Below are positions 25,156 to 43,344 of a stretch of 64,000 nucleotides of DNA, in pieces (the stretch's first letter is position 1; every line of letters starts with the position of its first letter). The stretch spans positions 186,001 to 250,000 of the forward strand of contig NW_003546250.1 in the NCBI RefSeq assembly GCF_000090795.2, in the 5' to 3' direction. The notes under the pieces are model-generated. The model was not told the DNA's origin. It searched no databases and saw nothing but the letters and a program-made list of their open reading frames with translations. A program made the translations under genes and the position numbers. Origin of the DNA: Amphimedon queenslandica (taxonomy: Eukaryota > Porifera > Demospongiae > Haplosclerida > Niphatidae).

Positions 25156-27278
25156 ATGGATTGGAGCAGCGTAGATAACACGCCATTGCCAAACTGTCCT
25201 GGTAAATATACAAATCACAACTCTGTAATTATTATTACTTTCAGAGGATTGTTCCAGTCAGCAATATGATGACATCCTTAAGGAAACTCTTGCTGTTATC
25301 CTGGAGGAGATGAATCCAGTCAGACACAGGGCAGAGGACCTGGCCTTGGCACTGCGTATACGAGATGTCCTACCTGAGCGTCCTAAACTGAAAGACGTTA
25401 TGAAGGCATGGCTCAATCGTCAGTACAATGTAACGTCACAGGGACCTCCCTCCTGGCGCCTGCTCATATCAAAGATAGCTAGTGATGTGGGCGGAGCTAA
25501 TGTGGCACTGGCTCAGCGTCTCGCCAAGAAGCATCCAAGTAAGAAAATACTTTTGGAGGGAAAATTTGTTGAATTTTTGGAGTTTTAATTTAGTGAATTA
25601 GTAGCCATGTGCCATTGAGCATGCGCATTGTAAATGATCAAATAGTCAGTGTAATTTTGGCGAATGGCTCAAAATACCAAATTGCCCAATATATCCCTCC
25701 ACAATCACCAGCTGTATGGTACAGTACAAATGTACATGTAACTCCATCTCTTCTTATTCCGCTAGTTGGCAGTGCAGCTATTCCCAGTCGTTCCCAGAGT
25801 ATCTCAAATGCTATGGAGCCTCGTCAAGAGACCTATGATCCACAGTTCTCTCGGAATACCTCCACAACATCCTTTGGCTCAATCTCTAGCTCCAATGACC
25901 CACCGTCCCTTGACCGATTGTCCCTCGACCCCACGAGTACCAGTAGATCAACCAATAGCACCATTGGACCGTTGACCAATAGCACCATTGGACCATTTAG
26001 TGTTGCTGAAACTGAGGAGTCCAGTAGCACTAGTGGGACCAAACCCACTTATTGTGCTACCACGCCCACTACCGGCAGCTATTATTCAAGTGGTCGGGAG
26101 GAGAACAGACAAGAGGAAGGAGACTCTGTTCAATCAAGCAACCGTGAGTGCTAATTGATTATTATTTTATTTTATTTTTATTTTCAGTTAGCACAGCTCC
26201 TAGTCAGCAGGTCAGTGACGGGGCCTCAATTCATTCTTCAATGGCCTCAAGGGGCGGGGTAGGGGGTGGAGCTTGTCTTCCTCACCCACCTGTCATGCAT
26301 CATCAGACTCCGCCCATTATTGCCCCTCCTACTCAGTACAAAACTTCGGAACATCCAGAACCAGATCCTGGACAAGACAGGGTTTCACAGACCGATGGTA
26401 AAGGGTTACTCGATGGGATTTTACACGTGGGTAGAAAGAAGGAACACCCTCCCATGCCTACTCCAGCTACGTCTACTCAAAAAGAGGCTCCACCCACACA
26501 GCCAGCCCCGCCCACAACTAAAGTAATCAAACCTTACCCAATGCAAAAGTACAATGGTCATCATGGCCACGCCCTCATAATTAATAATATCGATATTGCT
26601 GGACATGAGAAACGTGTTGGAGCTGAGAATGACGACGATAATCTCGTCAAAACATTTCAGTTGCTTGGGTACATCTGCTCGCACCATCGGAACCAAACAG
26701 CTGATGAGATTCTGGCTCTCATTGACGGCATAATAAAGACTGACCACACCCATTACAACAGTTTTGTCTGCTGCCTCCTCTCTCATGGCGACTCCGGTAA
26801 AATCTTTGGCAGCGACAACAAGCCAGTGTACTTGGATGACATAAAAGCAGAGATTGTCGGTATTCCTTCTCTCCTAGGAAAACCCAAGATATTCATCGTC
26901 CAAGCTTGTCGTGGTATCCACCTCCCTGAAGCCCATGCTGTGCAATTTGATGGTGACACATCGTCCAATCGGATTCTCATACCGGATGAGAGCGACGTCT
27001 TTTTCGGTTACGCAACCACTCCAAAGACCAAAGCTTGTCGTTTCACTGACATTGGATCCTGGTACATCATAGAGCTCACTAAATCTCTCAAGGAACATTA
27101 CAAGGAACTGGATCTTATCTCAATGGTCCAGCTGGCTCACTGTGAGGTAGCGACAAATGAAGAGTATGTCTATGAGAGGTACGAAAAGGGTTCTGATGGT
27201 ACAAGAAAGAAAAGAATTTACAAGCAGTCACCCCAAATGGTCAGTACTCTCATTCACCCAGTCAGATTTGATCAATAA
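25156..27278 (+). CDS. Caspase with N-terminal death-domain-like prodomain
   Basis: Exon 1 (MDWSSVDNTPLPNCP) joins across a short intron to a helical death-fold of about 90 residues containing RHRAEDLALALRI, MKAWLNRQYN, PPSWRLLISKIA and ALAQRLAKKHP; the Trp spacing suits a death domain better than CARD or DED. A Ser/Thr/Pro-rich linker of about 200 residues follows. The caspase domain begins near KVIKPYPMQKYNG, with catalytic His in LLSHGDSG and catalytic Cys in QACRG; the small-subunit region has CRFTDIGSW, and the protein ends STLIHPVRFDQ. Both catalytic residues are intact, so an active cysteine protease is expected. The linker intron near 25538-25765 is the longest. Which vertebrate caspase it matches is unclear. 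Confidence 0.9.
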
Positions 27279-27547
27279 AACAAAATTATTATTATTAGTT
27301 AGTGGTAGGTTATCAAGTCTTTCTATTAATTTATATATAAAGTTATCTCTTCTTTATTGTAGACACTATGTACCGTGTACATGTATTTGTTATTATTATT
27401 ATTTGTTTCTGGTGTTGTGTTTTCTTAATAACGGTATTATTATTATTATTGTTGTTTTGTGTATAACGTTAAAGTTCCTTTTCAATTTCAAAATAAGAAA
27501 TTAAAATTAAAATAATCATGACACATGATGTCTCCTCCTTCCTCTCT
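27279..27547. other. Convergent 3' spacer
   Basis: AT-rich 3' UTR-like sequence with TTA/ATT microsatellite runs between the caspase and EFTUD2 stops; no coding content seen. Confidence 0.5.
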
Positions 27548-33362
<5,815 letters not shown>

Positions 33363-33548
33363 AACTTTAAAGAGAGAGAGGACTCAGAGAGAAGACGAAA
33401 ACGTCAGGTACACGACACGTGTGCACACTGCACCGCCAAATTATAGTGGGCGTGGTCAATACTAGACCAAAGTGGGCGTGGCTAATTCTGGGTGTGGTGT
33501 ATTGATTGTTTTTCTTCTCTTCACTTCTGTACAAAAAAATTTATAAAA
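33363..33548. promoter_or_regulatory. Divergent promoter region EFTUD2 / PSENEN
   Basis: A 186-bp spacer with CACGTG (about 33416) and three gggcgtgg/gggtgtgg KLF/Sp-like boxes near 33450, 33474 and 33490. Function is inferred. Confidence 0.5.
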
Positions 33549-33857
33549 ATGAATCTAAACAGCGAGTCAGTGTCTTCAGAGGAGAAGCTGTTGATATGCA
33601 GGAGGTATTTCATCATTGGCTGCTTTGGTCTTCCGTTTGTGTGGCTAGTGAACGGTCTCTGGTTCATTAGGGAAGGATTCTTTGTTAAAAGTGAAGTGAC
33701 GACCAGGATAAGGCGCTACGTCTTGTTCTCATGGTTGGGTGCACTGATATGGATAGCTGCCTTCATACTCTGGACCTCAGTCTATCAAACACAGAGACAG
33801 AACTGGGGGAAATCTGGGATTTATTTATCATTTGTGTTACCAGGGGGTGTGGCTTAA
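33549..33857 (+). CDS. PSENEN: PEN-2, gamma-secretase subunit
   Basis: A 102-residue intronless frame (human 101) starts MNLNSESVSSEEKLLICRRY. It has the hydrophobic segments FGLPFVWLVNGLWF and YVLFSWLGALIWIAAFIL and the conserved end NWGKSGIYLSFVLPGG, matching WG...DYLSF...P in PEN-2. PEN-2 binds presenilin and completes gamma-secretase, which cleaves Notch and other single-pass proteins in the membrane. The in-frame upstream codons from 33492 are 5' UTR by comparison with family length. Confidence 0.95.
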   Translation: MNLNSESVSSEEKLLICRRYFIIGCFGLPFVWLVNGLWFIREGFFVKSEVTTRIRRYVLFSWLGALIWIAAFILWTSVYQTQRQNWGKSGIYLSFVLPGGVA

Positions 33858-34080
33858 ATAATTGTTAATGATCATTATTTTAATTACATTGGAGAAAAAA
33901 AGGGAGAAGTGTTATGAACAATGTTATTAGGGATCACGTTATAGCTACATAGAGTGAATTGCAAAATACTCATGATTAAAATACTACTGCAGTTTCACAA
34001 GTACATGCAGACATTGCACATCTAAAATTTAAGTTGAACCCTAAAGCTTATTTTCTTTAAGGTATGACAGCACTTAGTAA

Positions 34081-37000
34081 TCAGTATTTCCCTGTTTCAT
34101 CAAGAAACGGATGACGTAAGAGGTCTTTAGCTGTTGGCCTATGCTCTGGATCAATTTCTAAGGAATTAGTGATGAATTCAACAACAGCTGGAAGACTAGC
34201 AGTAAATTCTGACTTTAATCTGTGAAACTGTAGAGAAAGAAATAAATAATATCACAATTAAGCAATTTTTGGTGATTGGCAAGTTCAAATTTGTGTTCAT
34301 GTACCATTCAGCATGCATAACCACTTTTATTTTGGTAAAATGTCAAATTACCAGGTGTATGGTCACTATGGTGCATATTTCAAACTCACTGGTAATATTT
34401 TATTGATATCTTTATCAGTGATAGTTACAGTGCCCATTGGAGACTTTGGAGTACAATCAACTTTCATTTTTGAAGTATTAAGAGACAATAGCAACACACC
34501 CATCTAAAAACAACAATAAACAATTATTGTTAATTGGAGTGAGTGGTGTTGATTGTGAGCGGGCGGTTACTAACTTTAGACATACTCCTAGGCCCTTCTT
34601 CAGCTAGTACTATTAATAGCATCACAAGACCAAAACTAAATATGTCAGCTTTAGTGGTTAGTACAGGCATCACATCAGCACTGTTACCAATCATGTGAAT
34701 GAAACCTTCAGGAGACTTAAACCCAATTGTACCGACAGGGGAAATGTGGTAGGTTCTCTCGGAGGATATGTAGAACCCTTGAGTCATGAGAGAGCGAGGA
34801 GGATCAGGGTGGAGAGTACCATCTGTAGCGAGCTCAAGACTCGCATCAAAATCAGATAAAACCTACAGAAACAGACCATAATATGTTCATGTGAAGTTTT
34901 CTTCTAACAATTCTTGGCCTTTTCCTGCAGACACAGGCCAGAGGGTTGGGGCAGTCACAATCAGTTAATACTAATATGTTGGACGGTTTAATGTCCCGAT
35001 GGACGATCGGGTTTGGTAGAGTATGGAGATAATCTAATCCTTTGAGTAATTCCCTAGCAACAAACCTAACGTAGGATAATTAATTGAGGAATGTACAGTA
35101 TGTTAATGGTATTATAAACTAATGATGCTGCTTACCTAAAATTGCTCAATATTTTATTTAGTAGTAATTTTTCATTCTTAAATTTATCTTTTAAAGTCCT
35201 TAAACAATATTTCTCGTAAGAACCAATCAGTCGGCCGAGATCATCTAAAAAGAAAAGAAAGAGACAGTGACCAACAGTCTCTCTCCATTAGTCTCTAGTA
35301 CTTGTCATTCGAGGATAATAATGATAAACATATCGTCTCCTTGGATACCCTTCAATGGGAGGGCCCATCAACATGGCCGTTAGCTGTAGAATATTCTCAT
35401 GGTGTAGTTTAGGCATGATCAGGATCTCTCTCCATCTGAAGGCAGTTCTCTTTACAGCATATGGTGTCCCTTCATAATATATCTATACATGTAGACACAC
35501 AGGGATTGACATTTTGGAAAGAAAACACAATTACATGTATACAAGGTTTCTCACAATTAAAAACATGCTTTTATAAGTGAACTAAATGTACATGTACATG
35601 TATATCCACTCCTTACCTCTAATATAAGTCCATTTCCTCCTTCCCTCAACACTCTTGCTCCTGGTAATGCATTAGGTTGTGTATAAACCTTTCCACTGAA
35701 GAATTTAATATTATCACCCTAAAATAAATAAATATGATATACACATCCAGTTACAGTATCTCCTTACATAAAAGCATTGACCAGCAGTATCAAAAGCCTC
35801 TAAAGCTTGTCTCTTAATCTGTTGCTCGTTGGCGGTAGTCACACCTAGTGGACGGATACCACCAGCTGTGCTCTTAGTCGTATCATAAACTGAACTGGTT
35901 GGTCTATGAAAGACAAGATATTATTATTATCATTAATATTTATTATTATATTATTTATTATCTTTTACCGAGTAGATGGTTTGAATCTGTCAGGATCATC
36001 GTCCAAAGCTTTAGATGCAGTAGTTGCTGTCATATCCCCAGACTCAGTCCCTCTCTTCGAGGGAAGTGGTAACTCTCTCCCAACTCTCTCGTCTTTCACA
36101 ATATCAAACGGTTTCATTTCCTTCCAAAGTACTTTTCTTTTCACCTCATGAGCAGGTGCTAGATAATCGCAGCCAATAAAACCAGGGGGCTCAGCCTCTT
36201 CTGAATTATTATATAAAGAAATGACTGATTGTTCACCCGTTAAAGTGGTGATTGATATTTGAGTGTAGCGATGAGAATTAAGAAGAACTATTTCTGAGGT
36301 CTCAGGTGAGACTATGTCTGATTGCATTTCAGCGTTGGCTCTTCCTTCATATTTGGCTTCCAACTCTGCACTTCCATCAGGTTGCTTGACCTATACATGT
36401 ACATGGGCATACAAATGAGAAAGAAAAAGGGGAGAAAACTTTATCAGGAAACCCAATACTAGATACGTGTACATGTACATGTACTATAAATAAGCCACAG
36501 CTTTGACAGGTGATGTTTCATAGTATGTTTAGTTACACCACATTCCCAAGGAGACTACAAATAGAATTATAAGCACATTCATTAAACTGATGCTCATTGG
36601 CCCACTCACAGATCAAAGACACATACATATTCTATGAATTAATAAATAGAGTGACCCTCTCATCACAACAAGTATTAAGTGCATTGTACAGACTACAGAG
36701 TGTATGATAAGTGTATTTCATTCATACCTTGACCCAGTGCATGGGGACATAAGGTGCAATGAGGACATTTTTATAGAAATGATGTCTCAAGGACTGACTG
36801 CCAGTGATCCAAATGTGATCAGCTTTACGATACTGGCACTCTAGCGGTTGTCTTGAATAAGACTGGAGCGAGGTAGCCATGACATCTTTGACCATGTTAA
36901 AATACGTGACGTTTTCTGCAGTTTGCATTGCTTCATACTTCACTTTTGAAATATAACCAAACTTATATGGTAGAGGAGAAACTGAAAAAGCCAGTGTACT

Positions 37001-38176
37001 GGGGGGATCAGAAGGTAAACGAGGAGTTGGTGATATTCCTTCTTGCATAGCCTCCATTCCTAGTACCATTGACATGTCAGACTGGATAGAAGCTACTGAT
37101 GACAGTAGAACACTCTTCAAGTGATCGAGATTTCTATTGCTAATGATAATTCTTCCTTGTTCTTTCATTGTGATGTCAGGCTGCAATTTAGAATGCACAG
37201 TTATTTTGTATTGTTTGTTGATATGGCTCACGAAAGAAGAAACAGCATTTCCAGTAACTTTGTCATTATAATATATTGTCCATGATTGTTGTTCTGAAGT
37301 AGTACAGGACAAGTAATAGGCTAAATCCGTCAAATCTAAAAAACTAAATTGGTATGAGAAGATTTGTCTTTTAAAATGTTCATGGTGAACCTTTCTACAC
37401 AGTGTAAAATCTTGTGCTTGTCGAAGACATGCTAAAATAACAAGAGCTATTCTGTCATCAACAATAGGCTCAGTAGTGACGATTGTCTGACACATAAACT
37501 GAATGATTGAAGGCAAGGCGTCAGATAAACTATCGTTTAACCCACTTTTTGCTAGTCCAAATACGTACGTAAGGACTTCACTGCAATCCTTTCCCACTTT
37601 TACTTCATGTTCATCTTCTACTCGTATCGTTAATTTGTTGTTTTGACTGATTATATTTTGTTTAATGAATTCAATAAGAGTCATCAGTGGCTCCCGACTA
37701 AGATATACAGCTGCTGAGAACTTTTGAATCAGATGATCAGAGTATGGTTCATCGTGTATAGTTCTCATATCAACGAGCCTGAGGTCATGTGCCATTTTAA
37801 AAATGTTTTCAAGTGAATCAAGTTGATCAGGAGGTTTGTGTGAGATACTTAAAGAAGATATACCATGTTGTAACAAAGCATTTGATAGATCAACTTCACT
37901 TGGGTTAAGGCCTTGTGTCTTAAGAAAGCCAAGTCTCTCAACAACTGAGTGGAGGATTTCTCTTCGATCTCCTTTAATACTTCCATAAATGGCACCCAAC
38001 CTTGATTCACAGTACAAAAATTTTACTCCTAATCGAGTCGCAACGAAACAAGCAAATTGATTCTCCATGGCTCTTGTTTCTGTGTCTGACCGTTTTGCTT
38101 GTTGCTTTTGCTGCGCATCAGAAATTTCTAAAATCGAATAAGCTTTTTTTGTCAATACAAGTGAATGAGAGGCCAT
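34081..38176 (-). CDS. Unclassified protein kinase with novel N-terminal region
   Basis: Exon 1 (38176 to about 36729) encodes 484 residues with no domain I recognise; it begins MASHSLVLTKK and ends PYVPMHWVK. A second exon (VKQPDGSAELEAKY...) adds about 140 residues including SRY-like strand patterns and an Asp-rich end. Further exons give a kinase: REGGNGLILEIYYEGTPYAVKR, HHENILQLTAML, VARELLKGLDYLH, VHRDIKPSNILV, VLSDFDASLEL, VGTIGFKSPEG, ADIFSFGLVML, and a C-terminal IDPEHRPTAKDLLRHPF before the stop at 34081. DFG is replaced by DFD and the glycine loop is irregular. The layout is distantly reminiscent of TKL or IRE1-type kinases, but I cannot place it. A large intron set with phase-matched junctions supports a single transcript of about 1,000 codons. 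Confidence 0.75.
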
Positions 38177-38831
38177 GTTGAATTCTATAAAGGAAATGTG
38201 TATACAAAATTTGGATCAACCATGATTCAGTTGTCTTGGCTTTTTTTCAAAAATCCCTTGCCACACCCATTAAAAACAAACTACCAGCCAGACTAGGTAT
38301 TTATTTATTTATACATACAATAGCACCAAAGTCTTTATTGGAAGTGCAACATAGACCATGTAGCTTTCTTTTATAGCCTTTTGAGCTCAAAAATAAAAAT
38401 ACTACAAATAAACTGGCATAACTCAGCCCACTAAAAAAAAGCTGAGTCATGCTTAGCTAGCTTTTCCTGAATTTAGTCCTGTTTGATGCTATAAGTGACT
38501 GTGTATGCGAAACTCACCAGTTTAAAACTATACTGGAGTGGGTGGACAAAGAAATAAGTTCACAAAAGTATGCCTTGCTTATTGAAGGCAGACTTTATCA
38601 GCACGAGGAACAAACCCTGCCATGACTATTATAGCTACCGCCGAATGAAGGAAAAAAACCGCAAATCAGTATCATAATTTCAAATCAAAATCACCGTGGC
38701 GCGAATCAGCGCATGCGGTTAGAAAGTACAACTGGTCTATAAAAATTGTTATACAGTACTGTAGATTATAAAGATCTAATTGATAAAAGAAGAGTCAAGT
38801 CATTCATCATTGGATTCATCCGAGGTCATCC
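38177..38831. other. Upstream spacer of the kinase gene
   Basis: AT-rich with no coding frame I can support. It contains scattered short inverted repeats and ends at the CCTCGG-rich segment that flanks the recombinase relic. Confidence 0.45.
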
Positions 38832-39853
38832 AACCTCGGCACTCCTCGGAATCAACAGCGTGACTAAGCAAAAATAAAAAGTGCCAAATGGACAACGGGG
38901 CGGAGCTCAAAATTAATTTGTGCAGTTACTGAAAGAATTTTTTTTGTTTGTTTGTTTTTTGTTTGTTGAGTATTTTGAGTGTTCACTAAAATATCTGATA
39001 TCTCAATCATTTGTTCAGCTGTGATGTCCTCTTGTAGCTTCTCACTCCATCGATGCTATGGTGACCAATGCGTTCCATTATCAGTTGTTCGTCAACACCT
39101 TCTTTGTATAAACGGGTCGCTGCAGTTGCTTGTAAAGAATGATTAGTTTTGACTCCTTTTATTCCTCCCATTTCAAACATTGTTTTTGTCATCATTGTTT
39201 TGTTGTTTTGTTGCTGGTAGTTTTGTTCAGCTAGATACCACACACCATGTGGTATAGAGTATTAGGAACTAAGGAACATAAGTTCAGTGCCGTCTTTTTC
39301 CTCACTTCCAGGACAAACCTTTCCATAGATTTTGCTAGCCGGCCTTCGCAACTGAGAGACATCATAGACGGAGTTTCATCAAGTTGTAGCTTCCATGCAC
39401 CTACACCAAGTATTCCATTGGTTTATGCACCAATAATTGTTTCTACCCTCGTTTTTTCGCCGGTTACGGATGCCAGCACTCCTTGCTGGTTTGGGATAGC
39501 GTATCTTTGTCCTTGTGCTGTTTGCTGCAGAGCTCTAACAGGACAGGCTACTGAGGCTAGTATTGTAGAAGACATTGCCGAGTGATATCTTTGTCGGACC
39601 TAGCTAGTTTTGATTTGAAACTGTCTTGTGCTGTCGCTACGGCGTCTCCCAAGGTAAAATCACTGACCAATAACTTTTCAGAACATGGAAAAGACTGGTT
39701 AGCAACAGCATCATCCTTGTTGGTAACGAGCCCACTGCCTAACATTACCTGACTATAATCTAAAGAACCCAGACAACGCATTTTCGGTTTCTACGTGGTT
39801 TAGATTACCTTGGAAACATTAATTAACCTCGGGATACGCCCTCGGTTAATTAA
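38832..39853. mobile_element. Possible decayed Crypton-like element with flanking CCTCGG repeats
   Basis: Similar motifs bound the recombinase relic: AACCTCGG...CCTCGG at 38832-38849 and AACCTCGG...CCTCGG at 39825-39845, about 1 kb apart in direct orientation. The right one sits in a 10-bp perfect inverted repeat (ttaattaacc / ggttaattaa, 39819-39853). Whether these mark element ends is inference. Confidence 0.35.
39007..39781 (-). pseudogene. Crypton/KIAA1958-type tyrosine recombinase relic
   Basis: The C-terminal piece (39243-39007) encodes PHGVWYLAEQ...KTNHSLQATAATRLYKEGVDEQLIMERIGHHSIDGVRSYKRTS, the catalytic end of tyrosine recombinases of the Crypton/DUF3504 type found in ZMYM and QRICH1. 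The HxxR arginine is Gln (HSLQ), while GHHS and the Tyr remain. A second piece in another frame (about 39415-39240) reads GRLAKSMERFVLEVRKK...PNTLYHMVCGI, the N-terminal SAM-like end. About 150 residues of core between them are missing and the frames differ. Minus-strand codons up to 39781 may be an older 5' part. The gene is broken and cannot make an active enzyme. Confidence 0.7.
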
Positions 39854-40076
39854 ATTTGTTTGATTATTCTCATAGATCTAAATAGAGTAGTTAAAATCAA
39901 TGATTATTCGTAGCAATTGTAACTAGTAAGCCACTTTTGATCCAGATAGAATGCTGAATAATAATAATAATGAATCCACTTTGGTTGTGTTCATACAAAG
40001 CTGCATTGCACTGATTGCAGTAAATTAAACTGCCATTAGTGACTTAAAATTCTAAAGATGTGAAAGCCGTAAATAA
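39854..40076. other. Spacer, nothing seen
   Basis: AT-rich sequence downstream of FAM8A1; no frame, tRNA or repeat recognised. Confidence 0.4.
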
Positions 40077-41781
40077 TTAAATTGGTCTGTACAAATATTT
40101 ATAATGTACAACTGCAGTACGAAAAGCTCTATCATATTGAGGTCTTCCTCTGTCCATAACAATAAAGAATATAACAAGAGGACAGAACAAACTGACTACT
40201 GATTTAAAGACAGCTCTTAATGTTGACCTAATATGGAGAGAGAGGGGAGAGAGATTAGAGGCAGTATACTACATACACTTACTGCCAGAGTCCTAGTTTA
40301 TTTCCTGGTTCAATCTTCACAGTTCTGAATGGATCAGTTTGTGTATAATGCAATGAGGTACAGTTGAACACACGTAAACCCAGCAGCCATTTTCCTGGTG
40401 TACAGCCAAACTTATGACAACACAATAACTAAATTAAGAGGAACAAGAACAGAAGTATAGTAAATAAAAGAATGAGCGTAGTGTTTAGACTAATGGGATA
40501 CCATATTCAATGAAATGTTTTGATTACACATTACATTGTACCTAATCATGTGCTTCTAACCTAATTGAGCTTTGCTCTTCTTATACCATTAATGTAAACA
40601 GTAATAATGTGTGTAAATAAGTAAAATCACCATGCAATACTCTTGATGATACTTGCCTCCATTAATATGTGAACTGTTCTCTCTAGAATGACAGAGATGA
40701 AGAATACAATCATAGTCCAAGCTACTTCTTCAATGGATTCATCATCCATTCCCATTATCTCATCAGTACCAAGAAACAGAACCTCAGGAATACTACAAAA
40801 CACAACAATATGAAATTACAATACTTCTGCAAGAGCATGTAAATTCCAGAAAGTTTTTCCCACACAATGCAAGCTCTTTGTCTAACCGAAAGTCAAGCAA
40901 TGGTAGTATCCATTTTAGTAATAGCATCACAAGTAATGTATCTATAGCTTCAGCAACAGCACGACGCCACAGTGGAGCAAAGTATGTTTCAAAACCTAAC
41001 GTATATGTATAATGATAACAATAATAACTGTAAACAAAGTGATAATAATAATAACAATAGACCTCTTTGGGTGAGAATGAATTACGTCAAAGAATGATAT
41101 ACGGCAAGGGGCGTGACTGAGCCTGGCTGACTCTGAAATAATTTTCATGGACGGCAACTTTCTATGGAGTATGAATGGGCTAATGCAGAAAGCAAGATGT
41201 AATAAAGAATATGCTTCATATTGCACCAAATCCCTTTTAGGAGATGCTTAGCAGCGACCATTCTTTCCTCCAACCAGCTTTTGTAACTTGAAAAAGCTCC
41301 ATGCCAACGAAAAGAATCAGTTTTGCCTTTTCTTCATTCATCCTCCATTGAATCTTGCCGTCCAAAATGGCGGCCACTTATCACCGTAGGTGGATACCGT
41401 AATAAACAGTAATGATATTCATAGGCCACCGTCAATCTCACCTGAAGAAGTCTATAACAACATTGAGTAATCAACCAATCAAGGTGGGTTGGCACAGCTA
41501 TTTAAACACAGTTCTAATTAAAGACACTGTATTGAGGATACCTTACCAGTAGTCAATCTTATATGGACAGTAAATGAAGGTCCTCTAGCTCCTCCTACCA
41601 CTTGTACTGGAGGTGGTTGAAAAGGATGAAATGGCGGGGTATAGACAGGCTGAGTAGTAGCTTGAGGTGAATTAGCAAGATGTGATTGCCAATACAGATA
41701 ATTTCTCCACCATAAAGAGCAATAATACCAATGGGACATATCAAACTTTGGTTTACTATCCTTAGCTGTATGATCCGCCAT
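40077..41781 (-). CDS. FAM8A1: FAM8A1, RDD-domain membrane protein
   Basis: The start at 41781 lies in AAGATGGCGG and gives MADHTAKDSKPKFDMSHWYYCSLWWRNYLYWQSHLA, like the WxWQxYW region of FAM8A1, then a Pro-rich linker. After a long intron the RDD domain begins GFETYFAPLWRRAVAEAIDTLLVMLLLKWILP. A membrane segment with ALVLCCHKFGCTPGKWLLGLRVF matches GATPGKFLLGLRVV of the family, and the end reads FIVMDRGRPQYDRAFRTAVVHYK. FAM8A1 is an ER membrane co-factor of the HRD1 ubiquitin ligase in ER-associated degradation. At least five exons, phase-consistent. The upstream codons to 41886 are 5' UTR. Confidence 0.85.
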
Positions 41782-42020
41782 CTTGGGAGGGAGTGTTTGC
41801 ACTGCGCATGCGCACCGGTATTTAGAATAATTCAAAAAATTTTTCATAAACATTATTATTTTTTTGAAGAATAATAACCATGACATTTATGAGCAATGCT
41901 GCATCAAATAATTTATTCATAATGTGTATGAGCCTAGCCATCTTAGCCGGGGGAGTGTCCATAATTAGCGTAGCAAAATAAACATGTAAAAACTGATGTT
42001 GCTGAGGTTAATTAATTAAT

Positions 42021-42914
42021 TTATGTTTGAGTTTCCTCCCACTCTTTATCCAAAAGCTGGTACACTTGTTTCTTTCTAGTGTATCGCTGCACTCCATACT
42101 CCATTGCAGTGAAGAGTATGAACATGCCAACTATAATGCACATACAGTGCCAGACATAACAAGCCACAATGAACATGTTGTTGTTATGTACATCTTTCCA
42201 CTCCACTGGACCAAATATAACAACTCCAATCTCAATGAGCCAAGTACCTTGCAGTGTTATCCCTACAGCTAATCCTCCATTGATTAGTATGTTAGAAGAT
42301 CTCACCATCCTTAGGGCAGCAAACACCACACAAACCCCAATACTGAATATGAGGAGCTCGTGCATCAGAACCTCCAATTGACTCCGGTCTTTATCATCTT
42401 GAATGTGGAAGTAGAACAGGAACGTTTCAACAAAGAAAGCAAGAGCCAGGAAGAGCTTTGAGGTGTGTTTGGGATAACGACTGCAAAGAGAGAGGAGATC
42501 AACAATACCAGAGACTATGAAGCAAAGGTGCATAGTGATATGGTGTAGTTTGACAAGCATAGCAAAGGAGCCATCACTGTTGTACATGGACCAAACTCCA
42601 GTCTCATAGTGCTGGTCATGCTCAGTGTCATTGGGCCTCACTCTAAAGAAAGCCTCCATTATGATACCCATTGAAGGAAAGAGTATCTTCAGAACTGGTT
42701 CAATTGGCCACAATGGAAGGAGACATATTGGTATGTAAGACTTCTTTGCTATGTTCTCAATGTCAAAGAATCCTTTCTGCTTGATCTTCAAGTTGTACTT
42801 TTGACTCAAATAGAGCCAGAAGGTGGCAATGATCCACCAGATGCCATAGACCAGGAAAAAGATAGCTGGAACTATGTGTCCACCCAGACTGCCCCCTTCT
42901 CCACTTCTGGCCAT
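42021..42914 (-). CDS. TMEM45-like multipass membrane protein, copy 1
   Basis: An uninterrupted 297-residue frame, MARSGEGGSLGGHIVPAIFF. It has about seven hydrophobic segments, with the family pattern GGHxxPAxFFxxYGxWW at the start, an EPVLKILFPSMG extracellular or loop region, HHITMHLCFIVSG, HELLIFSIGVCVVF and LLINGGLAVG-type helices, ending KKQVYQLLDKEWEETQT. This matches TMEM45/DUF716 proteins, whose molecular role is poorly known. It is intronless and in tandem with a near-identical copy at 43345-44214. Confidence 0.9.
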   Translation of the reverse strand: MARSGEGGSLGGHIVPAIFFLVYGIWWIIATFWLYLSQKYNLKIKQKGFFDIENIAKKSYIPICLLPLWPIEPVLKILFPSMGIIMEAFFRVRPNDTEHDQHYETGVWSMYNSDGSFAMLVKLHHITMHLCFIVSGIVDLLSLCSRYPKHTSKLFLALAFFVETFLFYFHIQDDKDRSQLEVLMHELLIFSIGVCVVFAALRMVRSSNILINGGLAVGITLQGTWLIEIGVVIFGPVEWKDVHNNNMFIVACYVWHCMCIIVGMFILFTAMEYGVQRYTRKKQVYQLLDKEWEETQT

Positions 42915-43344
42915 CTTTACTCTTTAAGTTAATTAGGTATTTCACTAATTAATGTTAATGAAATGATAGTATGCAAGCTATGACTACAGTTCTCCACATG
43001 CAGCCCTTGTAGTAAAATGACATTACTGTGTAAATAGAAACCACAAAACATGCGTTACTGCCCAGGAAATAAACCAGACTATAAGTATACATGCAGCAGG
43101 GATGACTGAGCTAGGCTACTTGCATTATTACTGAGAAATATAAACATTATAGCCATCATACCATGCATGAGCCAAGTTTAATGAAAAATTCTGCATTTTT
43201 GATGCAAAAGGAGCTTATAGAGTTAGAGTTAAAGTTGATGCATGAGCATTAGTAGCCATTATTTTCCTGTGCTGCATGATAAGGAACTTACAAAAAAGTT
43301 ATAATAAAAATAATAAAGTAATTTATCACTTTAAAGAATTTAAG
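42915..43344. other. Spacer between the two TMEM45-like genes
   Basis: A 430-bp AT-rich spacer. Homology between the tandem copies stops close to the coding ends, so the spacer itself is not obviously duplicated. Confidence 0.5.
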
